A stretch of DNA of 38,608 nt from an uncultured Gammaproteobacteria bacterium (GCA_913048065.1 CAJWVG010000007.1:1-38608), one strand, 5' to 3'; shown: positions 1-10,813, numbered from the stretch's first letter. Numbers and translations are program-made. Notes: generated by a model not told the origin, from the sequence alone.

Positions 1-520
1 AGGCTAGAAGATTGTCTATTGCATTATTTGTTTCAGTTAATGAGTTTGAAACTACCACTCCCTTACCAGCAGCTAATCCATCTGCTTTAATAACCAAAGG
101 GTGTTTTTTATCTTTAACAAAATTTTTTGCTTCAACAGATGAAGAAAACATATCATAACTTGCTGTTGGAATTTTATAATTATTCATAAATTCTTTTGAG
201 AAGACTTTAGAGCCTTCTAGAAGAGCATAGCTTTTGGTAGGACCAAATATTTTAAGATTATTTTTATTAAATTGATCTACAATGCCATTCATGAGCGGAT
301 CTTCTGGACCAATAATAGTCAAAGCAATTTCTTTCTTTTTAGCAAACTCTATAAGCGCAGGGATATCTTTAGTGTTAATGTTTATATTCTCGATAGCTGG
401 TTCCTGAGCTGTACCCCCATTACCTGGGCAGACATATACTTTTTCAACTTTTTCAGAGGAAGATAATTTCCATGCAATAGCGTGCTCTCTTCCTCCTTGA
501 CCTATAACAAGTATTTTCAT
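1..520 (-). CDS. purD: Phosphoribosylamine-glycine ligase, C-terminus cut off by the window
   Basis: This encodes GAR synthetase, which joins glycine to phosphoribosylamine with ATP in de novo purine synthesis. The first 173 residues are visible; the family is about 430 long, so the rest lies beyond base 1. The N-terminus MKILVIGQGGREHA and the later KADGLAAGKGV, which opens the ATP-grasp domain, are family signatures. The ATG at 518-520 aligns with the E. coli start (MKVLVIGNGG). Another in-frame ATG at 524-526 would add two residues, and neither has a clear ribosome binding site. It lies 9 bases after the purH stop and ends the fis-purH-purD series. Confidence 0.95.
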   Translation of the reverse strand, partial: MKILVIGQGGREHAIAWKLSSSEKVEKVYVCPGNGGTAQEPAIENININTKDIPALIEFAKKKEIALTIIGPEDPLMNGIVDQFNKNNLKIFGPTKSYALLEGSKVFSKEFMNNYKIPTASYDMFSSSVEAKNFVKDKKHPLVIKADGLAAGKGVVVSNSLTETNNAIDNLLA

Positions 521-529
521 CTTCATATA

Positions 530-2089
530 TTAGTGTTTAAAGACTCTAACGCCACTAAGAACCATAGACATCTTATGACTATTTACGACGTCTATTATAT
601 CTTGATCTTTAATAGAACCGCCAGGCTGAATAATTGCTGTTACACCTATTTTCTTTGCTAAATCAACATTATCTCTAAATGGAAAAAACGCCTCAGAGGC
701 CATAACACATCCTTTGAGTGAAATTCCATGATTTTTTGCCTTTGTCTTAGCAATGTTTGTAGAGTCTATACGGCTCATTTGTCCAGCACCAATACCAAGC
801 GTTCTGCCATTTTTTGCAAACACAATTGAGTTAGATTTTACGTAACGTGCTACTTTAAATGCAAATAAAAGATCATTTATTTGATTAGCTGTTGGCTTTT
901 TTATTGTAACAACATTGAGGTCTTTCTTTGTAAGTACAATAGAGTCAGTTTCTTGAATTAGTACTTTATTTTGCAAGGTTTTCATTTCAATCCTTGAGCC
1001 GCTATTTGAAAATTCTTTTATTTCTAATAATCTTATATTAGGTTTCTTTTTAATTATTTCAGCACATTTTCCTTCATATTTAGGCGCAACTATTACTTCT
1101 ACAAATTGTTGAGAAATTATTTTATTGAGTAATTTAGAGTCAAGTTTTTTGTTAAAAGCTAAAATACCGCCAAACGCTGAAGTTGGGTCAGTCTTAAAGG
1201 CAAGATTATATGATTTCAAAAGACTATCCGATTCAGCAACTCCGCATGGATTAGCATGTTTCACAATCACACAAGCTGGTTTTTTGAATTGTTTAACACA
1301 AGAAAGAGCACTTTCTGTATCTACAAGATTATTGTAGGATAAATCTTTGCCAGCAATCTGATTATAATCAAAACCTGATATCTTTGAGTTTTGAATTTTA
1401 TATATTGCAGACTTTTGATGTGGATTTTCTCCATATCTCAATTGATTTTTTTTATTTAGCCTTATATCCAATATTTCAGGAAAAGTATTTTTCAATATAG
1501 AATCTTTATTATCAAGATATTCAAATATTTTTGCATCATATGCTGATATTTTCTTAAATACCTTTTTTGCTAATTGCAGCCTAGTTTGACTCGAAACTTT
1601 ATGAGAAACTTTAAGTTCATTAATGATCTTATCATAATCATCTGGTTCTGTGACGACTGTAACTCTTTGATGGTTTTTAGCAGCAGCCCTCAACATTGTT
1701 GGTCCCCCTATATCTATGTTCTCTATTGCATTTTCAAAGGTACAGTTCTTCTTAGATATTGTATTTTCAAATGGATATAGATTAACTACGACCATATCTA
1801 TGAGGTAATAGTCAAGTTTTTTTAGATTTGATAACGATGATTGGTTCTTAGCTAGGATGCCAGCATGAATTTTTGGATGAAGCGTCTTGACTCTACCTTC
1901 TAAAATCTCTTCAAATTCAGTAAAATCTGAAATAGCTATATTCTTGATTTTATTTGCCGTCAAGAATTTTGCAGTACCACCCGTTGATAGAATTATATAT
2001 TTCTGGGATATTAGTTCTTTTGCTAATTTATCTATATTTCTTTTATCTGATACACTTATGATTGCAAATTTCTTATTATTTGATTTCAT
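530..2089 (-). CDS. purH: Bifunctional AICAR transformylase / IMP cyclohydrolase
   Basis: PurH does the last two steps of IMP synthesis: formylation of AICAR from 10-formyl-THF, then ring closure. Its 519 residues are normal for the family. The MGS-like cyclohydrolase domain comes first (STGGTA near 35-40, GRVKTLHPKIHAGIL at 65-79). The transformylase domain follows, with LRYGENPHQ near 217-225 and the catalytic KHANPCG motif at 277-283 (His278). Later motifs include GAGQMSRIDS and FFPFRDNVD. The ATG at 2087-2089 directly follows the fis stop codon (TAA then ATG), so translation is probably coupled to fis. Confidence 0.97.
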   Translation of the reverse strand: MKSNNKKFAIISVSDKRNIDKLAKELISQKYIILSTGGTAKFLTANKIKNIAISDFTEFEEILEGRVKTLHPKIHAGILAKNQSSLSNLKKLDYYLIDMVVVNLYPFENTISKKNCTFENAIENIDIGGPTMLRAAAKNHQRVTVVTEPDDYDKIINELKVSHKVSSQTRLQLAKKVFKKISAYDAKIFEYLDNKDSILKNTFPEILDIRLNKKNQLRYGENPHQKSAIYKIQNSKISGFDYNQIAGKDLSYNNLVDTESALSCVKQFKKPACVIVKHANPCGVAESDSLLKSYNLAFKTDPTSAFGGILAFNKKLDSKLLNKIISQQFVEVIVAPKYEGKCAEIIKKKPNIRLLEIKEFSNSGSRIEMKTLQNKVLIQETDSIVLTKKDLNVVTIKKPTANQINDLLFAFKVARYVKSNSIVFAKNGRTLGIGAGQMSRIDSTNIAKTKAKNHGISLKGCVMASEAFFPFRDNVDLAKKIGVTAIIQPGGSIKDQDIIDVVNSHKMSMVLSGVRVFKH

Positions 2090-2344
2090 TTATACAATGA
2101 TACCGTAATCTTTAATTCTTTTAATCAGAGTGCCTCTATTAATTCCTAGATAGCTAGCGGTTTTTGTTACATTTCCCCCTAAATGAGTTAATACAGCAGA
2201 AATAAGTGATTTTTCTACTTCAGAGATAAATAAATCATGAAGATTACTTACTCCTTGTCCATTCATCTTATTTATATAACTGATTGTTTCGTTTTTAATA
2301 GTCTTACTGATCGAACTTGCTGTATTTTTTTTTGTTTTTTCCAT
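2090..2344 (-). CDS. fis: Fis family nucleoid-associated DNA-binding protein
   Basis: Fis is a dimeric DNA-bending regulator of rRNA, recombination and growth-phase genes. The 84-residue protein (E. coli 98) has a variable N-terminal part and a well-conserved C-terminal helix-turn-helix with GGNVTKTASYLGINRGTLIKR at about 55-75. The short length reflects a trimmed N-terminal arm. In many gammaproteobacteria fis follows dusB; here dusB is absent and fis lies 108 bases after accC. It directly abuts purH, as in Pseudomonas-type orders. No obvious Shine-Dalgarno sequence precedes the ATG. Confidence 0.93.
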   Translation of the reverse strand: MEKTKKNTASSISKTIKNETISYINKMNGQGVSNLHDLFISEVEKSLISAVLTHLGGNVTKTASYLGINRGTLIKRIKDYGIIV

Positions 2345-2409
2345 CTATTAGCTACACACCCCGGTGATGTCAATGCATATGAGCAATGATTTTAATTTAG
2401 AATCGTTTT

Positions 2410-2415
2410 ATTATA
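2410..2415 (-). promoter_or_regulatory. Possible -10 element for the fis-purH-purD genes
   Basis: A perfect TATAAT on the minus strand lies about 65 bases before the fis ATG, in the only spacer (2345-2452) separating fis from accC. The -35 position 17-18 bases upstream (ATCGGC or TATCGG) is poor, so this is a weak call. Readthrough from accC is an alternative. Apart from an imperfect dyad near 2350-2367 (CACCCCGGTG core) I see nothing else in this gap, and no convincing terminator. Confidence 0.3.
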
Positions 2416-2452
2416 TTACAGGCTTAATGAATGCCGATAAAGAGATAATTTG

Positions 2453-3796
2453 CTAATTTTTCTTAATAAATTGATTAAGTGTATTAATTGTAAAGTCACC
2501 ATTTACAAAAAAATCACTCGTTAAAAGACTCTTATGAAGAGGAATATTAGTTTTTATACCTTGAATAACTGTTTCATCTAGAGCAAACAACATTTTCTTG
2601 ATAGCTGTGCTCCTATCTTCAGCGTGAGTTACTATTTTTGCTATTAATGAGTCATAACTTGGTGGAACATCATATCCAGAATAAATATGAGAATCTACGC
2701 GAACACCAGGCCCGCCTGGCGGATGAAAAACACTAATATGTCCTGGTGATGGCATAAAGTTATCTGGATCTTCAGCGTTAATTCTACATTCAATTGAGTG
2801 TCCTTTGAAAACCACATCTTTTTGTGTGAGTGTAATCTTTCTATTTGATGCAACTAAAATTTGTTCTGAAATTAAATCTATGCCTGTGACAAATTCGCTG
2901 ACAGGATGCTCCACCTGTATTCTCGTATTCATTTCTATAAAACTAAATGAACCATCCTGATATAAAAATTCAAAAGTACCTGCGCCTGTATAACCAAGTT
3001 TTTTACAAGCTTTTGTACAAATATCACCGATTTTACTTATAGCTTCTCGTGATATATTTACCGCGCTAGTTTCTTCAATGACTTTCTGATTGCGTCTTTG
3101 AAGAGAGCAATCTCTTTCTCCTAAATGTATTGCATTCCCATGATTATCACATAGAACTTGAATTTCAATATGTCTAGGTTTATCAAAATACTTCTCAAAA
3201 TATAGATCTCCATTACCAAAAGCATTTTCAGCTTCTGTTTTTGTTATATTCATCGCTTTGGCAAAATCTTTTGCTTGATTGACTATCATCATACCTCTTC
3301 CACCACCACCATGTATTGCTTTTAACATGATAGGAAACCCTATTTTTTCAGCTTTTTTAATATTAGATTTAATATCGTCTGGGAGAATTCCATCGTATCC
3401 TGGAATGCATGGTACACCAAATTCTTTCATAGCATTCTTTGCTTTAATTTTATCACCCATCTTTTTTAATACTTTACTGCTTGGACCTATAAATATAAAT
3501 TTATTAGTTTCTACTATCTCGGCAAACTGAGCAGATTCAGACAAAAAACCATAGCCTGGATGTATCGCATCTGCATTTGTTAATTCAGCTGCACTAATGA
3601 TAGAAGGTATATTTAGATAGCTTTTTTTTGGGTCAGCAGAGCCTATACAAACAGATTCGTCAGCCATTTTAACATGAGGCAATTGTCTATCTACCGTTGA
3701 ATGTACAGCAACTGTTTTAATCCCTAATTTCTTGCAAGCACGCAGTATACGTAATGCTATTTCACCTCTGTTGGCAATTAATATTTTTTGAATCAT
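2453..3796 (-). CDS. accC: Biotin carboxylase subunit of acetyl-CoA carboxylase
   Basis: AccC carboxylates the biotin carried by AccB using ATP and bicarbonate, the first half of the malonyl-CoA reaction for fatty-acid synthesis. The 447 residues align over the full family length (E. coli 449). Visible landmarks are the start MIQKILIANRGEIALRI, the glycine-rich ATP lid GGGGRGM at 163-169, RDCSLQRRNQKVIEE with Lys238, and EMNTRIQVEHP with Glu288, Asn290 and Arg292. These positions coincide with the catalytic residues of the E. coli enzyme. It starts one base after the accB stop. Confidence 0.97.
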   Translation of the reverse strand: MIQKILIANRGEIALRILRACKKLGIKTVAVHSTVDRQLPHVKMADESVCIGSADPKKSYLNIPSIISAAELTNADAIHPGYGFLSESAQFAEIVETNKFIFIGPSSKVLKKMGDKIKAKNAMKEFGVPCIPGYDGILPDDIKSNIKKAEKIGFPIMLKAIHGGGGRGMMIVNQAKDFAKAMNITKTEAENAFGNGDLYFEKYFDKPRHIEIQVLCDNHGNAIHLGERDCSLQRRNQKVIEETSAVNISREAISKIGDICTKACKKLGYTGAGTFEFLYQDGSFSFIEMNTRIQVEHPVSEFVTGIDLISEQILVASNRKITLTQKDVVFKGHSIECRINAEDPDNFMPSPGHISVFHPPGGPGVRVDSHIYSGYDVPPSYDSLIAKIVTHAEDRSTAIKKMLFALDETVIQGIKTNIPLHKSLLTSDFFVNGDFTINTLNQFIKKN

Positions 3797-3797
3797 A

Positions 3798-4244
3798 TTA
3801 TTTTATAATAAAAAGAGGTTGTCCATATTCAACAGGTTCAGCGTCATCGACAAGAATCTCTACGATAGTTCCATTTTTTTCTGCTGTAACTTGGTTCATC
3901 ATCTTCATTGCTTCTAGTATGCAGACGGTATCCCCTTTGTTGACTTTTTGCCCTTTTTCTACAAAAGGTTTTGAATCAGGAGATGCAGATCTATAAAAAG
4001 TTCCAACCATAGGTGAGGTAATAGCATCTCCATCTGGTATATTTTTTTCAGGCGCAGGTACAACCGGTTGAGAAGCTTCGTTGATATTTGGTTGACTAAC
4101 TGGTGCAACCAATTGCGGATTAGGCTGTTGAACATTCGAAGCTCTTGAAAGTTTAATAGCTTCTTCACCCTCTTTAACTTCTATCTCTGAAATATTAGAC
4201 TCCTCTAATAATTCAATAAGCTTCTTAATCTTTCTTAAATCCAT
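3798..4244 (-). CDS. accB: Biotin carboxyl carrier protein of acetyl-CoA carboxylase
   Basis: AccB carries biotin between biotin carboxylase and carboxyltransferase. The 148-residue protein has an N-terminal helical segment ([16 protein letters not shown]), a Pro/Ala/Gln-rich linker at about 38-70, and a C-terminal biotinyl domain with EAMKMMNQV, where Lys114 is the biotinylation site. It lies 2 bases after aroQ and 1 base before accC, giving a tight aroQ-accB-accC unit as in other gammaproteobacteria. The carboxyltransferase genes accA and accD are not in the window. Confidence 0.97.
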   Translation of the reverse strand: MDLRKIKKLIELLEESNISEIEVKEGEEAIKLSRASNVQQPNPQLVAPVSQPNINEASQPVVPAPEKNIPDGDAITSPMVGTFYRSASPDSKPFVEKGQKVNKGDTVCILEAMKMMNQVTAEKNGTIVEILVDDAEPVEYGQPLFIIK

Positions 4245-4246
4245 AA

Positions 4247-4690
4247 TTATTTATCTCTTAAGTAATTTTTTGCTCTTCTCATGGCTAAACCATAACCACC
4301 AACTCCACAACCAATTATACAGCCAATGCTAATATCACTCAGAAAAGAGTTTTTTCTAAATTCTTCTCTTTCAAAAATGTTTGAAATATGTACTTCTATA
4401 AAAGGAATTTTAGTACTCAAAAAAGTATCTCTTAGCGCGATGCTAGTATGTGTTAATGGTCCTGGATTTATTATTATTACATCAGTTGAATTTTTATTTG
4501 CATCTTGAATTGAATTTATAATTTCATGTTCTGCATTTGATTGAATACAATCTAGTTCATGCCCAGCATCTTCTGCGCTAGATTTGAGTTTACTCTCAAT
4601 TTCACCTAGAGTTACATCACCATATATTTCTGGCTCTCTCGTCCCGAGCAGATTTAAATTAGGACCGTTGATAAGAAGAATTCTAGACAA
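4247..4690 (-). CDS. aroQ: Type II 3-dehydroquinate dehydratase, TTG start
   Basis: AroQ dehydrates 3-dehydroquinate to 3-dehydroshikimate in the shikimate pathway. The 147-residue protein carries [21 protein letters not shown] with the catalytic Tyr23, the [13 protein letters not shown] loop, and PFIEVHISN with the catalytic His101. Translation appears to begin at a TTG (4688-4690), placed 5 bases after a strong AGGGG ribosome binding site; no ATG fits the conserved N-terminus. A 51-base spacer with no hairpin separates it from dsbD upstream. Confidence 0.95.
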   Translation of the reverse strand: MSRILLINGPNLNLLGTREPEIYGDVTLGEIESKLKSSAEDAGHELDCIQSNAEHEIINSIQDANKNSTDVIIINPGPLTHTSIALRDTFLSTKIPFIEVHISNIFEREEFRKNSFLSDISIGCIIGCGVGGYGLAMRRAKNYLRDK

Positions 4691-4741
4691 TTTTACCCCT
4701 AAATTGTAATTTTAATAGAAGTTAGCAGATAATTGCAGAAT

Positions 4742-6493
4742 TTACAAGGGATTTAAATTATTTGAAACTAAAGTTTCATTTAATTTAGTATATTTTTCAA
4801 GAAAGGTCTCCGCATCTATAAAGCCTACAATCCTAGCAGTCCTTATTTCTTTTCCATCTCTGTTGAAAAAAAGTATAGCTGGTGGTCCAAACAGTTTATG
4901 ATCTTTTAAAAATTTTGTATTATCATTATTTGTCTTAGTGATATCTAATTTAATTAGGTTTAAATTTTTTAATTTTAGAGCAACTTCTTCGTTACTAAAA
5001 GTATATTTATCTAACTCTTTGCATGCTACACACCAATCTGCATAAAGGTCCACCATTGTGATTGTTGATGCATTTTTAATTCTTGAGTAGAGTTCTTGAG
5101 TTTCAGTTACCTCGATAAACTTATTTGGACTCTCCTTTTCTATAAAACTCGTTACAGGATCAAATGTTTTATGGCTGTTAACCCCATAAATTTGGAGGGT
5201 AGAGTAGAAAATTAATAAAAATAGTGGAGTTAGATTTATTAACGATTTATGCGTTAATGATTTAGTATAAATTAATGCAATTAGAAGTGATAAGATTGCC
5301 CATAGATATGCTGCTATTTGTATTGAGACTATTCTTTCAATCAACCATATAGCTACTACTAAGAATAAAACTCCAAATATTTTATTTATTATTTGCAGAT
5401 ATGACCCAAATCTTTTTATGAGCTCTGATGCAGATGTACCTAATATTAACAAGGGCATGCCCATGCCTAACCCTAAAGAAAAAAGTGCTGCACCACCAAT
5501 TAAATAATCGTTAGTTGTTGCAATATAAATTAATGCCCCTATGAGGGGAGCTGTCACACATGGTCCAACAATTAATGCTGATAATGATCCCATTATTCCA
5601 ACACCCACATATGTTCCTGATTTTTTTTCATTTGATTTAGAGATGAGCAAGTTTTGTATAAATCTTGGCATCTGCAGAGTTATAATATTAAACATCGATA
5701 GAGATAAAATTATAAATAATATTGCGAAACCTGATAAGACATATGGATTTTGAAGATCAGCCTGTATATTACTCCCAGATAGAGCAATCAGAATGCCTGC
5801 TAAAGCATAAGTTAAAGACATTGAGAGCACATATGTCGCTGATAACAAAAATGACTTTCGAGTTGTAATATTATTACCTTGACCCACTATAAGACCGGTT
5901 AATATAGGTATCATAGGAAAAACACAAGGCGTAAATGATAAAAGAATTCCTGCTATAAAAAATAAAATTATATTTAAAATAACAGATTGTTCAAATAATT
6001 GCTGACTAATTAGATTATGATTAGCCGACAGGTTGGTTTTTTTAAAATAATAATCACTAAACGTATATTCATTAAGAAAGAATTCCTGGGTAATTGGAGG
6101 ATAGCATAATCCCGCATCTGCACACCCTTGATATTTTACTATTAATTTCGAATTAGAATGTAATTTATCAATATATATATCTGCTTTAGTAGTATTATAA
6201 AATACATCAACATCACCAAAAAATTCATCTGTTTTTTTTATGCCATCAGGCATATTTATTTTTGTAATTTGAGTTTTGGAATCATTTATATTGAATTCAA
6301 ACATCCCAACGTAAAGGTAATAACCTTTAGCAATATCCCACTTTACTTCTAGGTGGTTTTTATCTACCTCTCTGATCGAAATCTTAAATGCTTCAGATGG
6401 AGATAGAAAGTCGGAATCGCTATCAGATAAGATATCTGCGTTTAGATGCATTGGCATTAAAGCTAATGTCAATATAAATAAAAAATGTTTCAT
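4742..6493 (-). CDS. dsbD: Thiol:disulfide interchange protein DsbD
   Basis: DsbD moves electrons from cytoplasmic thioredoxin across the inner membrane to periplasmic proteins such as DsbC and cytochrome-c maturation factors. All three domains are present in 583 residues. A signal peptide (about 1-19) is followed by the alpha domain with GCADAGLCYPP (Cys124, Cys130). An eight-helix membrane core carries FTPCVFPMIP (Cys190) and GPCVTAPLIGA (Cys312). The C-terminal thioredoxin-like gamma domain has ADWCVACKELD (Cys488, Cys491). All six working cysteines are present. Divergent from fxsA and upstream of aroQ. Confidence 0.96.
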   Translation of the reverse strand: MKHFLFILTLALMPMHLNADILSDSDSDFLSPSEAFKISIREVDKNHLEVKWDIAKGYYLYVGMFEFNINDSKTQITKINMPDGIKKTDEFFGDVDVFYNTTKADIYIDKLHSNSKLIVKYQGCADAGLCYPPITQEFFLNEYTFSDYYFKKTNLSANHNLISQQLFEQSVILNIILFFIAGILLSFTPCVFPMIPILTGLIVGQGNNITTRKSFLLSATYVLSMSLTYALAGILIALSGSNIQADLQNPYVLSGFAILFIILSLSMFNIITLQMPRFIQNLLISKSNEKKSGTYVGVGIMGSLSALIVGPCVTAPLIGALIYIATTNDYLIGGAALFSLGLGMGMPLLILGTSASELIKRFGSYLQIINKIFGVLFLVVAIWLIERIVSIQIAAYLWAILSLLIALIYTKSLTHKSLINLTPLFLLIFYSTLQIYGVNSHKTFDPVTSFIEKESPNKFIEVTETQELYSRIKNASTITMVDLYADWCVACKELDKYTFSNEEVALKLKNLNLIKLDITKTNNDNTKFLKDHKLFGPPAILFFNRDGKEIRTARIVGFIDAETFLEKYTKLNETLVSNNLNPL

Positions 6494-6517
6494 ATGCTAT
6501 CCCATTACTTCTCAGTC

Positions 6518-6546
6518 TTGATATATAGTATCTTATCTACTATAGA
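6518..6546 (+). promoter_or_regulatory. Probable sigma-70 promoter for fxsA
   Basis: A TTGATA (-35, 6518-6523) and a TATAGA (-10, 6541-6546) are separated by exactly 17 bases in the spacer between divergent dsbD and fxsA. Transcription would start about 30 bases before the fxsA ATG chosen here. The -35 has one mismatch and the -10 two mismatches to consensus, so this is moderate support in AT-rich DNA. Confidence 0.5.
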
Positions 6547-6583
6547 AATTTTGTCTATAAATGATAGTGTAAGAGTTGATATT

Positions 6584-7003
6584 ATGAATATAAAGAAAAT
6601 TATTACTATTTTTGTGTTACTTGTTCCAATCCTAGAAATTGTCTTGTTTGTCGAGATTGGCTCAATAATTGGAAGTTTCAATACAATTTTAATAATCATA
6701 ATCACCGCTTTTTTAGGCATATATTTGATTAAATACAATGCGTCAATATATATGTCTGAAATTCAAGGTAAATTAATGAGAGGAATAAGGCCAGACCAAG
6801 AGATATTATCTGGGATTGTGATATTTATTTGTGGAATTTTGCTGTTAATACCAGGCTTTTTAACAGACTCCATTTCAGCAATATTTTTGTTCAAGCCTTT
6901 CAGGTCTTACTTAATCAGGAAATATGCTACATCAGGAAGAACCGGAAGCCGAAGAAGAACCAGTGGCAATGTTATAGACGTAGATCACACAGAAGACAAA
7001 TAA
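6584..7003 (+). CDS. fxsA: FxsA family inner-membrane protein
   Basis: FxsA is a small cytoplasmic-membrane protein, known in E. coli for relieving F-plasmid exclusion of phage T7 when overproduced; its normal role is unclear. The 139-residue form starting MNIKKIITIFVLLVPILEI matches the family start. An in-frame ATG at 6485 would add 33 unconserved residues and lie inside the divergent dsbD start, so I reject it. An AAGAG lies 8 bases before the chosen ATG. Hydrophobic segments occupy roughly residues 4-20, 24-48 and 76-101, followed by a basic tail rich in Arg and Ser. It precedes groES, as in many gammaproteobacteria. Confidence 0.88.
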   Translation: MNIKKIITIFVLLVPILEIVLFVEIGSIIGSFNTILIIIITAFLGIYLIKYNASIYMSEIQGKLMRGIRPDQEILSGIVIFICGILLLIPGFLTDSISAIFLFKPFRSYLIRKYATSGRTGSRRRTSGNVIDVDHTEDK

Positions 7004-7018
7004 AGTAACATAATTACA

Positions 7019-7047
7019 CTTGAAATTTAGCAAAAGGTCGCTATATT
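7019..7047 (+). promoter_or_regulatory. Heat-shock-like promoter of groESL, overlapping a sigma-70 promoter
   Basis: CTTGAAA at 7019-7025 is the RpoH -35 consensus. After 13 bases, CGCTATAT (7039-7046) matches the CCCCATNT -10 at five of the seven defined positions. The same bases also read as a housekeeping promoter: TTGAAA (7020-7025), 16 bases, TATATT (7042-7047). Either gives a leader of about 45 bases before groES. This agrees with the known heat-shock control of groESL in gammaproteobacteria. Confidence 0.65.
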
Positions 7048-7097
7048 AACTATCTAAGAGTATAAAGGACTCAAATTAATAATTAACGAGGATAAAT

Positions 7098-7385
7098 ATG
7101 AAAATAAGACCATTACATGATCGTGTGATTATAAGAAGAATGGAAGAAGAGAAGACCTCTCCCGGAGGCATTGTGATTCCTGATTCTGCAACAGAAAAGC
7201 CTGTAAAAGGAGAGGTGGTAGCCGTAGGAAAAGGTAAAATACTTGAAAATGGCGACATAAGACCATTAGACGTAAAGGTAGGTGACACGATTTTATTTGG
7301 TAAATATTCAGGCACTGAAGTTAGTGTAGACGGTGAAGAATTACTTGTTATGCGAGAAGATGACATAACAGCAATAGTAAGTTAA
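7098..7385 (+). CDS. groES: Co-chaperonin GroES
   Basis: GroES is the heptameric lid of the GroEL folding chamber. The 95 residues match the family over the full length, from [14 protein letters not shown] through the mobile loop [10 protein letters not shown] to [19 protein letters not shown] good ribosome binding site (GAGG, 7088-7091) precedes the ATG. groEL follows after 31 bases in the same transcript. Confidence 0.98.
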   Translation: MKIRPLHDRVIIRRMEEEKTSPGGIVIPDSATEKPVKGEVVAVGKGKILENGDIRPLDVKVGDTILFGKYSGTEVSVDGEELLVMREDDITAIVS

Positions 7386-7395
7386 CAATTAATAG

Positions 7396-9078
<1,683 letters not shown>

Positions 9079-9111
9079 TCCAAGCTTTTTGTAACTAATA
9101 CAAACTTATTT

Positions 9112-9148
9112 CAAAGCCTCTAATTACTAGGGGCTTTGTTATTTTTAG
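9112..9148 (+). terminator. Rho-independent terminator after groEL
   Basis: CAAAGCCTCTA (9112-9122) pairs with TAGGGGCTTTG (9128-9138) around the loop ATTAC, an 11-base-pair stem with one G-T wobble. A T-rich tail follows (TTATTTTTAG). It lies 34 bases after the groEL stop and is the clearest terminator in the window. Confidence 0.88.
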
Positions 9149-9163
9149 TTTAGTATGTTATTT

Positions 9164-10810
9164 ATGAATAAGATATGGCTTAAAAGTTACCCTAAAAATA
9201 TTCCTGAATCTATAGGTGAGTTATCTAACAGCTCTATTTGCGATATGATGAAAAAAGCATCGCATAAGTATTCAAAAAATATCGCATTCACAAATTTAAA
9301 TTCAAAATTAACCTATAGCGATGTTGATAAATATTCTGATAATTTTGGTGCTTATCTCCAAAAACAATTATCTATTAGCAGAGGCTCTAAGGTTGCAATT
9401 ATGCTGCCCAATTTACTTACCTATCCAGTGACCCTGTTTGGAGCTTACAAAGCTGGAGCAACAGTTATTAACATCAATCCATTATATAAGAGCAGAGAAA
9501 TAGAAAGTGCATTAAATGATTCTAATGCCGAAACAATCATCGTACTAGATAGATTTTTAAACGAACTTGAGCTCATAATAAAGAAAACTAATATTAAAAA
9601 TGTAATAGTTTGTTCTATTACTGACCTCTTATCTTTCCGAATGTCCTTATTAGTTAAAACTATAATGTTTTTTAAAAAATCAAATATCAAACTAGATAAA
9701 GATTATATAATATTTTCTGATACTATTACTCACAAATATAATTTAGAAAATGTCACTTTAGAATTAGATGATGTTGCTCTTTTACAATATACAGGTGGTA
9801 CAACGGGAAAATCTAAAGCCGCAGTATTAACCCATAATAATATTTTATCAAATATGCAGCAACTTAACTTATGGGTTGATTCAAATATTGAAGAAGGTAA
9901 AGAAATAATAATAACTGCTTTACCTCTCTACCATATATTTTCATTTACTGTAAATTTTTTATACTTTTATAGCATTGGATCTAACAATGTTCTAATTACA
10001 AATCCTCGTGATTTAAAGAGCTTTGTTAAAGAATTATCCAAATATAAGTTCACTGTGATAACTGCTGTTAATACACTATTTAATTTATTATTAACTAGTT
10101 CTGTTTTCAAAAAAATTAATTTTGACTCTCTTAAATTCTCTGTTGGAGGAGGAATGTCTGTATTAAGTGCTACTGCTAAAAAATGGAGTGAAATAACACA
10201 GACTGAAATTACCCAAGGTTACGGTTTGACAGAAACATCACCTATAGTATCTATAAATATTATAGGTGAGAAATTTAATGGAACTATAGGTTTGCCTGTC
10301 CCTTCTACTGATATTTCGATTAGAGATGACTCTGGACAAGAATTAGATGCTGGTGAAGCAGGAGAATTATGTGTAAAGGGGCCACAAGTAATGTCTCAGT
10401 ACTGGAATAACAAAGAAGAGTCATTAAACTCTTTTACGCATGATGGTTTTCTAAAAACAGGAGATATCGCAAAAATAAACGAAGATGGTTTAATCACTAT
10501 TGTTGATAGAAAAAAAGATATGATTATTTCATCTGGATTTAATGTATATCCAAATGAGATTGAAGATTATGTATCTCAACATCCAGATGTCATTGAATGT
10601 GGTGTAATTGGTATTGATGATTCTAATAGAGGGGAAAGTATACATTTATTTATAGTAAAATCTTCTGAATTACTTACTGAGATGGATGTAATCGCATATT
10701 GTAAAAAAGGATTAACTATATATAAGATACCCAAGAGAGTCATTTTTATCAAAGAAATACCTAAAAATAATGTAGGCAAGATATTAAGAAGAAAATTAAG
10801 AGACCTTTAA
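9164..10810 (+). CDS. fadD: Long-chain fatty acid-CoA ligase
   Basis: FadD activates long-chain fatty acids to acyl-CoA via an acyl-adenylate at the inner membrane, feeding beta-oxidation or phospholipids. The start MNKIWLKSYP aligns with E. coli FadD (MKKVWLNRYP), so I choose the ATG at 9164; an ATG at 9155 would add three residues. Neither has a clear ribosome binding site. The AMP-binding P-loop YTGGTTGKSKAAVLTH, the GYGLTETSP motif and the FadD signature DGFLKTGDIA...DRKKDMIISSGFNVYPNEIE are all present. The 548-residue length is normal. Only 3 bases separate it from the convergent fbpC stop. Confidence 0.93.
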   Translation: MNKIWLKSYPKNIPESIGELSNSSICDMMKKASHKYSKNIAFTNLNSKLTYSDVDKYSDNFGAYLQKQLSISRGSKVAIMLPNLLTYPVTLFGAYKAGATVININPLYKSREIESALNDSNAETIIVLDRFLNELELIIKKTNIKNVIVCSITDLLSFRMSLLVKTIMFFKKSNIKLDKDYIIFSDTITHKYNLENVTLELDDVALLQYTGGTTGKSKAAVLTHNNILSNMQQLNLWVDSNIEEGKEIIITALPLYHIFSFTVNFLYFYSIGSNNVLITNPRDLKSFVKELSKYKFTVITAVNTLFNLLLTSSVFKKINFDSLKFSVGGGMSVLSATAKKWSEITQTEITQGYGLTETSPIVSINIIGEKFNGTIGLPVPSTDISIRDDSGQELDAGEAGELCVKGPQVMSQYWNNKEESLNSFTHDGFLKTGDIAKINEDGLITIVDRKKDMIISSGFNVYPNEIEDYVSQHPDVIECGVIGIDDSNRGESIHLFIVKSSELLTEMDVIAYCKKGLTIYKIPKRVIFIKEIPKNNVGKILRRKLRDL

Positions 10811-10813
10811 TTA

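Noticed and set aside
272-466. Plus-strand open frame of 64 codons within purD
   Set aside because: It lies opposite conserved PurD sequence and shows no family features.
6485-6583. Extended N-terminus of FxsA from the ATG at 6485
   Set aside because: The 33 extra residues are not part of the family and overlap the divergent dsbD start; the promoter pattern at 6518-6546 also lies inside them.
10811-10813. Shared terminator between convergent fadD and fbpC
   Set aside because: Only 3 bases separate the stop codons, and no G/C-rich hairpin with a T tract is visible around them.
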